The notes under the pieces were generated by a model that was not told where the DNA came from, made no database searches, and was given only the letters and a program-made list of their open reading frames with translations. A DNA stretch of 64,000 bases, taken from assembly GCF_003286085.1 (NCBI RefSeq), contig NW_020825493.1, forward strand, positions 62,001 to 126,000. The letters are read 5' to 3'. Positions 1-10,882 of the stretch are shown here, piece by piece. Both the position numbers and the translations under genes were made by a program. The first letter of the stretch is position 1; each line of letters opens with the position of its first letter. This stretch comes from Drosophila persimilis. Its lineage: Eukaryota > Arthropoda > Insecta > Diptera > Drosophilidae.

Positions 1-590
1 TGGGGCGAAATTTTGAGATATACGTTTTATAGTGAGATCTAAACGGAGTGTGGATACCTAATTTGAATACTCTAGCCTTAATACTCTCTGAGATTTGTGA
101 ATATCCCCAGATTTGCATCCTTTGCGGGGGCGGAAGGGGGTGTGGCGAAATTTTGAAACAAACTCGTCTCGGTCTGATATATTAGGAGTGTGGATACCAA
201 ATTTGGTTGCTCTAGCTTTTATAGTCTCTGAGATCTAGGCGCTAATGTTTTACTCTAAGCAAAGCCGCCTATGCTACGTGTGTGTTAGAGAGAGACAGGG
301 CGAGAAAAAAATGAAATTGTTTTCTTGATTCTGGCTATAATAATAATACGATCCAATTCAGATTCTGCAGTCTAAAAGATATGGTCATTCTCTACGATTC
401 TGCGTTTTTGGTTTTATCGTATCTTTAAAAATGTGGATGCCACAGATTTTCGTCCTTTGTGGGGGCGGAAGTGGGCGGGGCAAAGTTTTGAAATATTTTT
501 GTAGCAGTGACATATCACAGAAGTCTGGATCCAAAACATCGTTGCTCTAGCTCTTATAGTCTTTGAGACTAGGCGCTGAAGGGGACGGAC
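1..590 (-). mobile_element. DINE-1/mini-me-like Helentron fragment, truncated at both ends
   Basis: The modules typical of this repeat are present in reverse order: two 'gcggggGCGGAAGGGGG'-type blocks, the TAGTCTCTGAGATC boxes and the GGCGCTGAAGGGGACGGAC stretch that normally leads into the (GTCY)n microsatellite. The copy stops exactly there at about 590, so the canonical TATACCCGATACTC end is missing; the other end lies outside the window. DINE elements are non-autonomous and code for nothing. Confidence 0.85.
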
Positions 591-681
591 TTTTATTTAA
601 AAACAGAGTGCCATTTGTATTCCTTTGCCTTGATATGTAAATTAGTCCGTATTTAGTTTCGTAATTATCTATAAAAGATCG

Positions 682-2014
682 TTGGGTAAGAGATTATGTA
701 CGATAATCATGCCCCTAAGTCGTAGTCCCGAGAATTTCGCTCAAATAGAGAATCAGGGAATAATTTGTAGCACGTGCGCCAAAGAAGTTGACTACCTAGT
801 TCAGTTAATTACCACCTGCTGTGGACACCAATTCCCACGAGTTTGTTTTAATCGTAAAGCTGGAGCCAAAAAGATATGTCATGTCTGCCACGCTAGCTTG
901 CATCGGCTTTGAATTTAGCTGAGGAGATTATCGATTCAGCAAACGGCGTCCCGTGAAAGTATTGAAAGTGTTCGTTCACAACCAATCAATACACAAACGA
1001 TCGACGAGGTAGAACAACAAACGTTGCAGCAACTGTTCGGGGGTAGTTCGGAAAGACAGACGGCCAGAGAGCCACCAGCTAGATATAGTCTAGGAGGGAC
1101 CCCGCCAGTCTCAGACCTACGAGCTGATAGAATAAGCCAAATCATTTCAAATTGGAAAATACGGTTTTCAGGTCGTTGCTCCATTGGCTTCGACGACTTC
1201 ATTTATAGGGTAAATGCCATGACCAACCAATCCTTAAATGGAAATTGTGAACTGTTAGCCAGATATGCGAGCAACCTGTTTGAGGGCAGTGCCAGTTAAT
1301 GGTTCTGGCGATACCACAAGAGTGTCCCCCTCATCCAATGGTACGACCTGTGCGTAGCACTCAAGACTCAATTCAAAGACGGACGTACCGACTTGGATAT
1401 CCGCTCAGCGATCACGCAGCGGAAACAGAAGCCAAATGAACCGTTTGACTTATTTTATGAAGCAATAGTCGCATTGGCAGATAAACTAGTACAGCCAATG
1501 ACTGAGCCCTATCTGTATGTACCCATCAAGAGTATCGCAGAGCTACGGCATATAGTTCGTATTCGCGAGCGATTCTTGCAGAACTTGTCCAAATCTACGA
1601 CAACGTTGCAGCGTGCTTAATGAGTTGCATCAAACGTTCAGTGAGACGGATGACGATGCTGATGGTGTAGATGATGTAAGTATTGATGCCATGACCCTTA
1701 ACTGTTGGAATTGTGGGAAGTTACGTCACCGTTACCAAGAATGTACTGGAGAGCGGAGGGTTTTTTGTTATGGGTGTGGGAAAGCTGACACTTACAAGCC
1801 CTCTTGTAGAAAATGCAATCCAAAAAACTTGGCAGCTCGTGCACCGTTGATGAGTGCACGCAGACAGATGGTATCGAAAGCCACCACGTCCAGGGCTCAA
1901 GACCGCATGCCTTCGAGACCTTGTTGCTTCCCTCGGGAGTCCCTCACACGGCTCCAAGCACTATGTCCGCCAGTTCCGCACGGTCTAAGTTTGCCTTGGC
2001 TGCAAGCAGACTGA
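682..2014 (+). pseudogene. Degenerate Ty3/gypsy-type gag with RING-like and zinc-knuckle motifs
   Basis: Gag would form the virus-like particle and bind the element RNA. One frame runs from 682 to 1620 and is broken by stops near 910, 916 and 1297; the end continues in another frame from 1613. The N-terminal part holds a C-x2-C ... CGHQFPRVCF ... CHVC pattern resembling a RING-type finger. The middle matches the retrotransposon gag core (WFWRYHKSVP, then LCVALKTQFKDGRTD and RKQKPNEPFD). The end has two cysteine knuckles (CWNCGKLRHRYQEC and CYGCGKADTYKPSCRKC). The second knuckle is close to that of the minus-strand gag near 58.5 kb, so the two probably belong to related elements. No pol follows. 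The region 591-681 before it is AT-rich and may be leader. Confidence 0.75.
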
Positions 2015-2411
2015 CCCGCTTCGACCAGAAGCTCAGCGCTCCAGTTGCGCCATCTAAATCGAACCATGCCAAACGCCGCCCTCGTCGTCCAGCCCGCTCA
2101 GCCGCGACTGCACCATCGCCATCCGGGGCGTACGCCCAGCCATAGGCCACCCCATTATACTTTGCAATCCGAGCTCTCGCGCGCTCGGAGGGGCGCTCAA
2201 GCCATCATAGAGCATAGATCATAAGGCTTGGCTTAGTTATATTTCCACCACCGATTCAAACGGTCGAACTACCGCGCCCCAGAACCAAATACGAACCTAC
2301 ATATCACGAAACACAGCTGGTTTTCATTTCTCGCGACGGCTTCTAAGAGGTTCACTGGATCAACGATTTTGACGTTTGGAGAATTGATCTTCGATCCGCC
2401 CCACTACAAAC
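2015..2411. other. Unassigned stretch after the gag remnant
   Basis: The first about 130 bases are GC-rich and could be the tail of the gag frame or a fused fragment. The remainder (about 2200-2411) shows no convincing frame, repeat or signal. I cannot assign it. Confidence 0.4.
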
Positions 2412-2583
2412 ATCTATGATTGTGCGTTTTTAGTTTTCTCGAATCTGCAACATTGTGGATGCAACAGATTTTCGTCATTTAAGGGGGCGGAACGGGGTGG
2501 GGCGAATTTTTGAGATATACGTTTTATAGTGAGATCCTTAATAAGCCTTAATAGTCTCTGAGATTTGTGGATACCCCCAGATT
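2412..2583 (-). mobile_element. Short internal DINE-1 fragment
   Basis: Matches the internal DINE segment from the ATCTATGATTxTGCGTTTTT block through the GGGGCGAA and TAGTCTCTGAGATT blocks. About 25 bases are missing after 'gtgagatc', and both ends of the element are gone. Confidence 0.8.
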
Positions 2584-2840
2584 CTGTGTTGTTGAGTTCT
2601 CAGTTGGCGCTTGGGTCTACAGGATGTGTGATCGTAAGACCAAACGAAAAGGGTACCTTAATGTAGCTTCCGATAGCTTCAATCTTCCGATTATCTTTCG
2701 TAGTGATCAGACGTGTTTTTGTTTTGCGCTCCGCATTTTTTCCTTTTGTTTTGAATAAACAGCCGGTGTTTTCCTAACTAAATTCTAAATATACTTTCTA
2801 ACAAGAAAACAATCTGGAAACCTATTCATTTACGCGAGGG
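2584..2840. other. Unassigned spacer with a polyadenylation-like signal
   Basis: T-rich sequence with AATAAA at 2754-2759. The open stretch before it has no recognisable similarity. It may be the 3' end of an unidentified element lying between the DINE fragment and the LINE. Confidence 0.35.
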
Positions 2841-3203
2841 CATGCCTTTTGATTTGTGTTAAAACATTGTTTAACTTTTTATTTTTCGGCGTCGGCTTGT
2901 GCTTGTGCTTGTGTTTGTGTTGTTGCAGTGAGTGAGTACGCATTACATTGCATTGCAGTCCGCTCTCGTCTGGTAGCTTTTGTTGTTTTATCACTCTCTC
3001 GCTATCACCTCAACTTCAATAACTGTTCTTTCTCTCTCGCTCTTTAAACTTTCTGAGCAATAGCGCTCTCTGCTTAGTAGCTCTCGCTATAACCGCTCTC
3101 CACTCTGCTCTCTTTTTTTACCAATTCCGCTTTGAGCGTTGTCTGGCACATTGGTCTGATAGCAATTTGTTTTGCAAATAATAGTAAATAAATAAATAAT
3201 AAA

Positions 3204-4181
3204 ATGGAATACGCTGTGGTCTGTGCCAAAAAAACCTGTAAGAAGCAGATAACCCACGATCAGCCGAATGTCCCCTGCTGGCTCTGCGACAGCGTAGTGC
3301 ACGCAAAATGCGCTGGATTTTCTGGCCTCGTGAGTGATGCTATAGCCCAACGTAATGGCTTGCATTACAGTTGCGAGGCATGCCGTGCGGTGGAGAAAGA
3401 CATGGTGGCTTTCATGAGGCAGACGCGGAGTGGCTTTAAGGAGCTGGCCGTTGGTTTTAAAAACCAATACGATCGGATCCTAGCCATGGAGGCTCAGTTT
3501 AGCGGTTTAAAACTGCTGAATGAGTCTCCGAGGCGCAAAAAGGTCACCCAACCGTCACTCAGCCGTGCGCCGCCGAAAAACTGACTCCGACCACTCCAAG
3601 GGTGCAGTTGATCTCGTTTGCCACTCCAAGGGCAACGACAGCTGCTGGCGATGCAGATTCGGTAGCCGAATACATCGTCTCGGAGAATGTGCAGCCAAGT
3701 ACGTCTGCAGCGTCCGTGTCCGTGGTGTCCGCAAGTTCGCTAGTTGTCCCGTCTATCCCGATCCCACCAGTAAATAGACGTTCCGGACCTCCGGATATTG
3801 CCACCACAGGTACTAGGCCTGTGGTGACTAAACCACTGGTGGGAGTCCCACCAAAACGACAAGTTTTTGTTTCACGGCTGGCCTAATGATGTAATTGGTT
3901 TTATTCAAAGCAAAATAAAAGCCGTGGGTTTAAAGGTGGAGAAATTTAACTTCTCTTATGCCAGGGAGATAGCCTCGTTTAAGATAAGCATCTCCCCAAC
4001 TCAATTTGACACCATTTGCTCCACCAAATTTTGGCCGGAGCATTTGGTGGTGAAGGAGTTTAAGGCTAAGAAGAAGAATAGGCCCCCCATATCCCTTCCA
4101 AATCTTTCCAGTGTGCCACCCTCAACCTCAACTTCCTCTTCCTCAACTTCCCGTCTTGCTTCCACCTTTCCAAAAAACTAA
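3204..4181 (+). pseudogene. LINE ORF1 with PHD-like zinc finger, frameshifted
   Basis: ORF1 proteins of this class bind the element RNA and help form the transposition complex. The start at 3204 follows an A-rich leader (AATAATAAAATGG), and no earlier in-frame start is better. Residues 6-60 show a C-x4-C ... C-x2-C ... H-x2-C ... C-x2-C arrangement (PCWLC, HAKC, SCEAC), that is a PHD-like finger. A Ser/Pro/Thr-rich linker follows, then a basic region (KKKNR) shortly before the end. The frame is broken twice: near 3570-3600, and at about 3870-3885 where the reading frame changes within the VFVSRL segment. ORF2 starts in an overlapping frame near 4178. Confidence 0.75.
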
Positions 4182-6860
4182 CTTCTCTTTTAGTAACCTA
4201 TCAGAATGTAAGAGGCTTGCGTAGTAAGCTCAGCATTCTTTTCTGGGATAGTGTTGCATTTGCTTCCCACGTTATTGTGTTTACTGAAACCTGGTTAAAG
4301 CCGGACATTCTTAGTTCCGAGGTTTTGGCAGGTCGGTACACAACTTTTAGAAAGGACCGTTCGTCTCGACGTGCAGGGGGGGTTCTAATTGCAGTGGACT
4401 CTTACTTCACGTCGGAACACTTCACAGTCCAAGTTCAACAGGAACTGGAATTCCTGTGTGTAAAACTGATTCTTCCCGCTTTCGCTATATTCATTACTTG
4501 CTCGTATATCCCACCTTCTTCGGATATTTCAATTTATGAGCAGCACTTGTCCGCTTTAACCGCTGTTTCTTCCTCGCTATCTGATAAAGATCGTATGATA
4601 ATTCTTGGTGACTTCAACTTGCCAGGAACTGTTTGGTCTTCGGTAAACGAGTCTAGTATCCTAGTGCCCATGTCACGACATAACTTTGTTGACGGCTTGC
4701 TTGACCTATCCCTGTCTCAAGTCAACCATGTGAAAAATTCCTTGGGTCGATTGCTTGATCTGTGCTTTGTATCGGATCCGACCATAGTGTTGTTAACCCG
4801 AGCCCTTCCGCTCACTATACCTGAAGACGCCAACCACCCTACTTTCGAGGTGTCGCTAGATATAGGACCAACTGTATTGGATCGGTCGAGTAGGCTGCCC
4901 GAACGTGTCCGCTGCTTTCGTAAAGCCGAGTTTGCGAAGCTTCTTGTGTCCCGCTTTCTTGTCCGACTAGATCTGGAAAACCCCCTTGGTTTACCAAAGA
5001 GTTATCCAGTCTAAACAACTTAAAATCAAGACTTTATAAAAAATTTCAAGAAGTGGGTTCTCCTACTTCTCACTCTCGCTATGTATTAGCTCGGTCAATC
5101 TTTTCAGTTCTTAATGCTCAATGCTATAAGAACTACCTATCTCGATGCAGGATACGTTTTTCTCAGGACCCTAAACAGTTTTACAGCTTCGTAAACAGTA
5201 AGCGTAGAACGTCCGCACACCCATCCTCGCTATCATTTTGTAATACGTCGGCAAATAATGATCAGGCAATTGCCGATCTTTTTGCCCAATTCTTCAAACC
5301 ACCTATTCTGAGGAAAGCTACTCTGGTCATCCTATGGGTCATCATATGGGTACCATACGGTTTTCCGAGGTCGAATGGCATTTTCAGTCCCTTGTTAAAT
5401 GAATGTTCCCTACTTCATGATCTTCGACTAGTTAAGCCGGTGTTTTCACCGGGTCCAGACGGGGTTCCAGGTTGTGTACTCAGGTACTGCGCCGAGGCTC
5501 TGTGTGGACCTTTGCTTAAACTATTCACCCTGTCCATTGATTCTTCTTGCTTCCCCCCGATCTGGAAGGAATCGTTTATAATTCCTCTCCATAAAAAAGG
5601 TAGCAAGTCTGATGCAAAAAATTATAGAGGTATAGCAAAGTTATCCGCTATTCCTAAAATGTTTGAGAAGGTTTTAACTCCGCACTTGCAACATCTCTGC
5701 AAGTCACTTATATCTCCAACTCAGCATGGATTTATAAGGCGGCGATCAACCACCACGAACTTGTTAAAGTTTACCTCTTTCATTATTAAAGGCTTTCAAT
5801 GTAACTTACAGACGGATGTTATTTTCACCGACTTTAGTAAAGCATTCGACTCTGTAAACCATTCCCCTATCTTTGTTCTAGGTCTCAAAGAGTCCTCTTC
5901 AAAAACTCCCTCTCTTTACCAGTAAAGGTTTCTTCGGGAGTACCACAAGGCAGCCATCTAGGCCCCTTACTCTTCACACTCTTTATTAATGACTTACCTT
6001 CAGTATTAACATACTCTCGAGTACTTATGTATGCGGATGATGTTAAACTCTGTGTCCAGTACAAGGACATTTCATTTCATTCTCGCTTGCAATCCGATCT
6101 CAATAACTTTCAGTCATGGTGTTGTGCAAACTTGTTACACCTTAATGCCTCGAAATGCAAAGTTATGACATTTCTTCGTTCTAGCCCTTTGTTGGCTCCC
6201 TACAGCCTATTTGGTGGTTCTCTTGAGAGAATTACCCTGGTGGATGATCTGGGTGTTATGTTAGACCCCAAGTTAAAGTTTTCCGAACACATTTCTACCA
6301 TGGTAAATAAGGCCATGGGCGTGCTTGGGTTTATAAAGAGGTGGTCAAAGGAATTTGACGACCCCTATATAACAAAGACTCTCTATACCTCGCTTGTTCG
6401 TCCGATCTTAGAATACGGCTCCTGTGTATGGTGCCCTCAGTACAAAGTACACCAGGACCGTATAGAATCAGTACAGAAAAACTTTTTACTCTTTGCTCTG
6501 CGGGGCCTTAACTGGGATGCGGGTGTAAGACTCCTATCTTATTCTAGTAGACTACTATTAGTAAACCTCCCATCCTTAGTTAACCGTAGAAAAATGCTCG
6601 GTGTGATATTTATGCACAACTTGATCAGGGGTGACATAGACAGCCATGATGTGTTGAGCCGCATAAACTTCACGATTCCTATTAGACTGACTAGAAATTT
6701 TATACCGTTGTTCCTTCCACTTTGTAGATCGAATTATTCCTTGCATGAACCGTTTAGGGTCTTATGGTCGGATTATAATTCCCTCTACCATATTATATCC
6801 ACCACTAATTCTCTTCCTCTTATTAAATTATTAATCCTTACACACCTTTCTATTAATTAG
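4178..6860 (+). pseudogene. LINE ORF2: APE endonuclease plus reverse transcriptase, broken
   Basis: ORF2 nicks the target DNA and copies the element RNA onto it. The endonuclease begins at YQNVRGL (about 4199) and keeps TETWL, RRAGGVLIAV, ILGDFN and a terminal NHP, so all the expected catalytic positions can be seen. The frame changes at about 4925-5050 between endonuclease and RT. The RT keeps TDFSKAFDSVNH (D of motif A), GVPQGSHLGP and YADD. Copies 2 and 3 have 61 bases that are absent here between 5868 and 5869, and this shifts the RT frame; the second half is open from 6027 to 6860. The start is set by similarity, since no good ATG precedes the domain. This copy cannot make a working protein. 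Confidence 0.85.
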
Positions 6861-7408
6861 TAACTGTAGTGGTATTTGTATTTTGATTGCATGCTTAGTT
6901 TCTTAGTAAGTTTAGTACTAATTTTCCTCGAATGTTAGTCTAATAGCTATCTTTCTTGCATGTTCGCGTTTGGTTCGGCTACGCACCGCGCGTCATGCGG
7001 CAGCGCCCCTCGGTCGGTTGGGCGGGAGGAAGGCTGCGTTTTGCCTGGGATCCGCGGGTAACAGCCTTCTGCTGGTGTCACACGGGCCACTTGATGGTGC
7101 AGTAACTGCATCGCCTCTTGAAAGATGCAGTCATTGCATGTCAACGACCAAAGTAAGCTGAAATTAAAGAAGCTGTACTCATAGTGATCCGCTATGTATA
7201 GGATGTTGCTATTGACTGGACAGGTTAGAGACTGGTTGTCAACGAGTTGTCAACCAAGCTGATCGAATGGCAAGGAGTTGGAAATCAGTACATGAAAATT
7301 GGCCATTCTTGAGCATGCTGAAAAAGTTGAATGCTGAGTAATTTTTTTTTATTTACTTAACTAGAATTTATATGCAGAAATTATATGGCGGTCGGATATA
7401 GCTTTTTT

Positions 7409-8497
7409 TATACCCGATACTCAAAATGAGTATTGGGGTATATTAGATTTGTGGTAAAAGTGGATGTGTGTAACGTCCAGAAGGAATCGTTTCCGACCCC
7501 ATAAAGTATATATATTCTTGATCAGCATCAATAGCCGAGTCGATTGAGCCATGTCTGTCTGTCCGTCTGTCCGTCGCCTTCAGCGCCTAATGCTCAAAGA
7601 CTATAAGAGCTAGAGCAACGATGTTTTGGATCCAGATTTCTGTGATATGTCACTGCTCCAAAAATATTTCAAAACTGTGCGCCGCCCACTTCCGCCCCCA
7701 CAAAGGGCAAAAATCTGTGGCATCCACAATTTCGACGATACGAGAAAACTAAAAACGCAGAATCGTAGAAGATGACCATATCTTCTAGAGTGCAAAATCT
7801 GAACCAGATCGTATAATTATTATAGCCAGAATCAAGAAGACAATTTCATTAATTCTCGCTCTTTCTCTCTCTAACACACAGGTTTCATGGTCGGTTTTGC
7901 CAATTGCAAAATATGAGTTCAAGGATCTCAGAACCTATAAGAGCCAGAGCAACCAAATTTGGTATCCACACTCCTGTGATATCGGACCTTGACCATGTTG
8001 TGTCAAAATTTCGCCACACCCCCTTCCGCCCCCGCAAACGACGAAAATCTGAGGCATCCACAAATCTCATAGACTATTAAGGCTAGAGTAACCAAATTTG
8101 GTACACACACTCCTTTGAGATGTCACTATAAAACGTATATCTCAAAATTTCGCCCCAGCCTCTTCCGCCCCCACAAAGAACGAAAATCTGTTGCATCCAC
8201 AATATTACAGATTCGAGAAAACTAAAAACGCAGAATCATAGATAATGACCATATCTATCAGATTGCTGAATCTGTATCAGATCGGATCATTTTTGTAGCC
8301 AAAAGGAACAAATCAATTTGCACTGGCTACGCAGCGCCCGACGTCACGATCAGACTGATTTTCTGTCTCTCTCGCACGCACTCTTTGTCGTGTCGTTTAA
8401 TATTAGCGGCGTCTGCCGGAGGAGAGCCATACTGACTTAGTATCGGGTATAACTGTAGAGTTGCGGTGTCCGCAGCAACTCACAACGTTCCCCCTCG
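7409..8497 (+). mobile_element. Full-length DINE-1/mini-me-like Helentron
   Basis: Starts at TATACCCGATACTC, carries a short (GTCY)n run near 7552-7572, and ends in GTTCCCCCTCG. A second TATCGGGTATA lies near the far end (about 8441-8451), inverted relative to the start, so the element has subterminal inverted repeats. Next to it GAGTTGC..GCAACTC forms a hairpin. It sits directly after the LINE 3' region and is flanked by T runs, as expected for Helentron insertion between T residues without target duplication. Confidence 0.9.
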
Positions 8498-9700
8498 TTT
8501 TTCATTGAATTTCAGAAAGTTTTAAATTCCCTGGAATCAAAAGTCAAACCTTATTGAAAAATATTTTATTTTTTCTGAATTTTCTTATACCCCATGTCCA
8601 ACCGTGAAATTTTGTTTGCATGTAGTGTTGTGAAATCCTAGATACGAGATTTCAATGTTGAGCAGAACTGCTCTGGGGAATCTTTGCGTTTAATAATATA
8701 CTACACGATATAGAAAATTCGAGATTTATTCATTTGGACTTCAATCAACTTAAACTTTAATCGCAATCGCGTACAGTGTACAATTTAATACGGGTAATAT
8801 GGCTTTAAGCGCGGCCGTCTGCAACTGCTTGATTGTCGCTGTGATTTCGTCGACACGCAAGCGAAGACTCTTCTTGGTGATCGGAGACGAGGTCCCGCCG
8901 CCCTAGCATGAAACGACGCCGTTCTCCGAATGGGCAATCGCAGTTACAGAGCTCTCACTCTCTTTGTAGTTTGACCCTTGGAAAACCGTCCATGCCGCCC
9001 CCAATACTGGGACCAGTATTAGAAACCAAAGGATGTCACATGTGAATGCTCTGTGAATAAATAAAGTGTTCGTTATGGTACATGTATGGTCGAAAGGAGC
9101 TAGCAACGGTGGTAGGATTATTCTGAGGTCTGTGGCAACGGGAGCCGACATAGTTTAGGGGCCGATCGTTTGTATACGCCTGATGCTGTTTTCAGCATCT
9201 GACTAAACTGTCAGCTCCAGGATGAACTTCTATTATCCTTCCCAGCTTCCACTCGTTGGGTGGCAGTCGGTCATCCTTGACAATTACTAGATCGCTGACT
9301 TGTAGATTGTCGGTTTCATGTCGCCACTTTGGACGGGCTTGAAGCTGTGATAGCCAATCCGAACTCCAACTAGTTGGCGGATGGACTCTATGTAGAGGAA
9401 GATCGGCCATCAATTGTGCTGCTGGTTTCGGTCAGTGACGAAAACATCAGACGCATTGTCGAAGAATGCGTTTAAATCGGTAAAATGATGATGATTGGGA
9501 ATGATTATTGGTTGTCGCTGGCTTATTGGAAGGTGCATTGCATTTCGCAGTCGACCTCTGACTCGTAGAATTTGTTGGTCATCTAGAAATGTGGCAAAGC
9601 TAGACATATTGTGAATCACGAGCATGCTTGATTCACGGTGGTGGGGACGTTGTTGAGAAAAATGAGCTTATATATACTTAGTTTTACATACCCTACATAA
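8498..9700 (-). mobile_element. BEL/Pao retrotransposon 3' remnant, unit 1
   Basis: On the minus strand this reads: integrase zinc-binding region, pol C-terminus (stop 9118-9120), then about 600 bases of non-coding 3' sequence. That sequence includes AATAAATCTC near 8720 and may be the LTR. LTR borders and primer sites cannot be fixed, and gag, protease and RT are absent. Confidence 0.65.
9118..9625 (-). pseudogene. BEL/Pao pol C-terminus (integrase), internally deleted
   Basis: The protein inserted element cDNA into the genome. The minus strand first encodes the region before the H2C2 finger (LRVRGRLRNAMHLPI, IIPNHHHFTDL), then jumps to the C-terminal domain typical of BEL/Pao pol (LQVSDLVIVKDDRLPPNEW, LGRIIEVHPG) and, after one frameshift, the TASGVYKR..LCRLPLP end. 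The whole integrase core with its catalytic acids is missing. Compared with units 2 and 3, 103 further bases are gone near 9470, which removes the H2C2 finger itself. It is a non-functional remnant. Confidence 0.75.
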
Positions 9701-9707
9701 CGAAAAG

Positions 9708-10369
9708 AAGAGAGAAGAAAAATGATCACACTATAAAAAGACAAGAAGAAAAATGGTCACAATATGAAAAGACAAGGTAACATTATTTTGAGCAGTCGAT
9801 AAAAGAGCGGGGAGAAAAGACGAAGCGTCCGTAGATACATATAAGAATAAAATGTATTAACCTCCTTTTACAAATAGGAAATAAAACGCAACCAACGCCT
9901 AAGTACCGATGAAGATAAGCGATTGTGTGTTTATCCGCAATTCTCACGTTCCTGGACACAACAGGGTGTTATCTTATAATCACTAGACATACAGCAGATC
10001 CATCACAAGAACTTGATGGTTATTCTTGGCCAGAGTGACCACATAACCTTCGGATGTGATCTTCAAGCCGCAGCAACGTGAAACATTCAGTTGAGGAAAC
10101 TCGAAGACCGACTTGAAATCACCGTCGCTCCCGTAGCAGGTCACATGGAAGCGATATCCATGGGTATCCCCAATGAGCAAAAAGAGAGAAGAAAAATGAT
10201 CACACTATGAAAAGACAAGAAGAAAAATGGTCACAATATGAAAAGACAAGAAGGTAACATTAGTTTGAGCAGTCGATAAAAGAGCGGGGAGAAAAGACGA
10301 AGCGTGCGTAGATACATATACGAATAAAATGTATTACCTCCTTTTGCAAATAGGAAATAAAACGCAACC
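9708..10369. repeat. A/G-rich module repeated about every 473 bases, unit 1
   Basis: Within each module a 31-base sequence (GAAGAAAAATGRTCACA...) occurs twice in tandem, followed by an invariant stretch (GCAGTCGATAAAAGAGCGGGG) and an NHL fragment. Here one complete module (9708-10180) is followed by a partial one (10181-10369), which is cut at the junction into LINE copy 2. The origin is unknown: it directly follows the stop codon of the NHL fragments on the minus strand, so it may be their 3' untranslated region. Confidence 0.6.
9983..10180 (-). pseudogene. NHL-domain fragment of a TRIM-NHL (Brat/Mei-P26 type) gene, unit 1
   Basis: TRIM-NHL proteins bind RNA through a six-bladed NHL propeller and repress translation. 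The 65 codons match the last blades: [10 protein letters not shown], then [12 protein letters not shown] and [10 protein letters not shown] just before a natural stop. This strongly resembles the C-terminus of Brat/Mei-P26 type proteins; I cannot decide which family member from memory. The fragment starts abruptly, has no upstream gene, and is antisense to the LINE and DINE in the same unit. It is too short to fold as a propeller, so I call it a pseudogene. Confidence 0.7.
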
Positions 10370-10882
10370 GAATTCATCGTCTCGGAGAATGTGCAGCCAA
10401 GTACGTCTGCAGCGTCCGTGTCCGTGGTGTCCGCAAGTTCGCTAGTTGTCCCGTCTATCCCGATCCCACCAGTAAATAGACGTTCCGGACCTCCGGATAT
10501 TGCCACCACAGGTACTAGGCCTGTGGTGACTAAACCACTGGTGGGAGTCCCACCAAAACGACAAGTTTTTGTTTCACGGCTGGCCTAATGATGTAATTGG
10601 TTTTATTCAAAGCAAAATAAAAGCCGTGGGTTTAAAGGTGGAGAAATTTAACTTCTCTTATGCCAGGGAGATAGCCTCGTTTAAGATAAGCATCTCCCCA
10701 ACTCAATTTGACACCATTTGCTCCACCAAATTTTGGCCGGAGCATTTGGTGGTGAAGGAGTTTAAGGCTAAGAAGAAGAATAGGCCCCCATATCCCTTCC
10801 AAATCTTTCCAGTGTGCCACCCTCAACCTCAACTTCCTCTTCCTTAACTTCCCGTCTTGCTTCCACCTTTCCAAAAAACTAA
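10370..10882 (+). pseudogene. LINE ORF1, 3' half only
   Basis: Lacks the PHD-like finger. It carries the Ser/Pro/Thr-rich linker, the frameshift in the VFVSRL segment that copy 1 also has, and an additional one-base loss in a C run near 10785 that replaces the C-terminal residues. The shared first frameshift shows that ORF1 was already broken before the block was duplicated. Confidence 0.7.

Larger units (their letters stand above)
2841..7408 (+). mobile_element. CR1-like non-LTR retrotransposon, copy 1 (longest of three)
   Basis: Order: a CT-rich 5' leader (about 2841-3203), ORF1 (3204-4181), ORF2 with endonuclease and reverse transcriptase (about 4178-6860), then a 3' untranslated region up to the DINE at 7409. 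The 5' boundary is approximate: I place it where the T-rich leader starts. The 3' part contains a GC-rich block (about 6960-7150) that recurs in all three copies. A PHD-like ORF1 followed by an APE endonuclease and an RT with YADD is the layout known for the CR1 clade; Jockey-clade placement is the main alternative. No obvious target-site duplication was found, because later rearrangements removed the flanks. Confidence 0.8.
3668..10369 (+). repeat. Triplicated block, unit 1 (LINE - DINE - BEL end - NHL fragment)
   Basis: The segment from the middle of LINE ORF1 to the A/G-rich module after the NHL fragment recurs as units 2 and 3. Offsets to unit 2 are 6701 in the endonuclease, 6635 from the RT to the DINE, 6633 in the BEL end and 6736 in the NHL fragment. 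The steps are accounted for by 127 bases missing in unit 2, 61 bases missing in unit 1, two single-base changes in T and A runs, and 103 bases missing in the BEL part of unit 1. Confidence 0.9.

Noticed and set aside
6947-7161. Overlapping 63- to 65-codon frames in the GC-rich block after the LINE, present in three copies
   Set aside because: They recur only because the block is triplicated, overlap each other on both strands, and lie in the LINE 3' region.
7552-7572. Regular GTCTGTCCGTCT repeats resembling a short repeat array
   Set aside because: This is the (GTCY)n microsatellite inside DINE elements. There are no spacers and this is eukaryotic DNA, so it is not CRISPR.
8903-9151. 82-codon minus-strand frame after the BEL pol end, present three times
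   Set aside because: It starts out of frame over the pol C-terminus and reads into non-coding 3' sequence; no domain.
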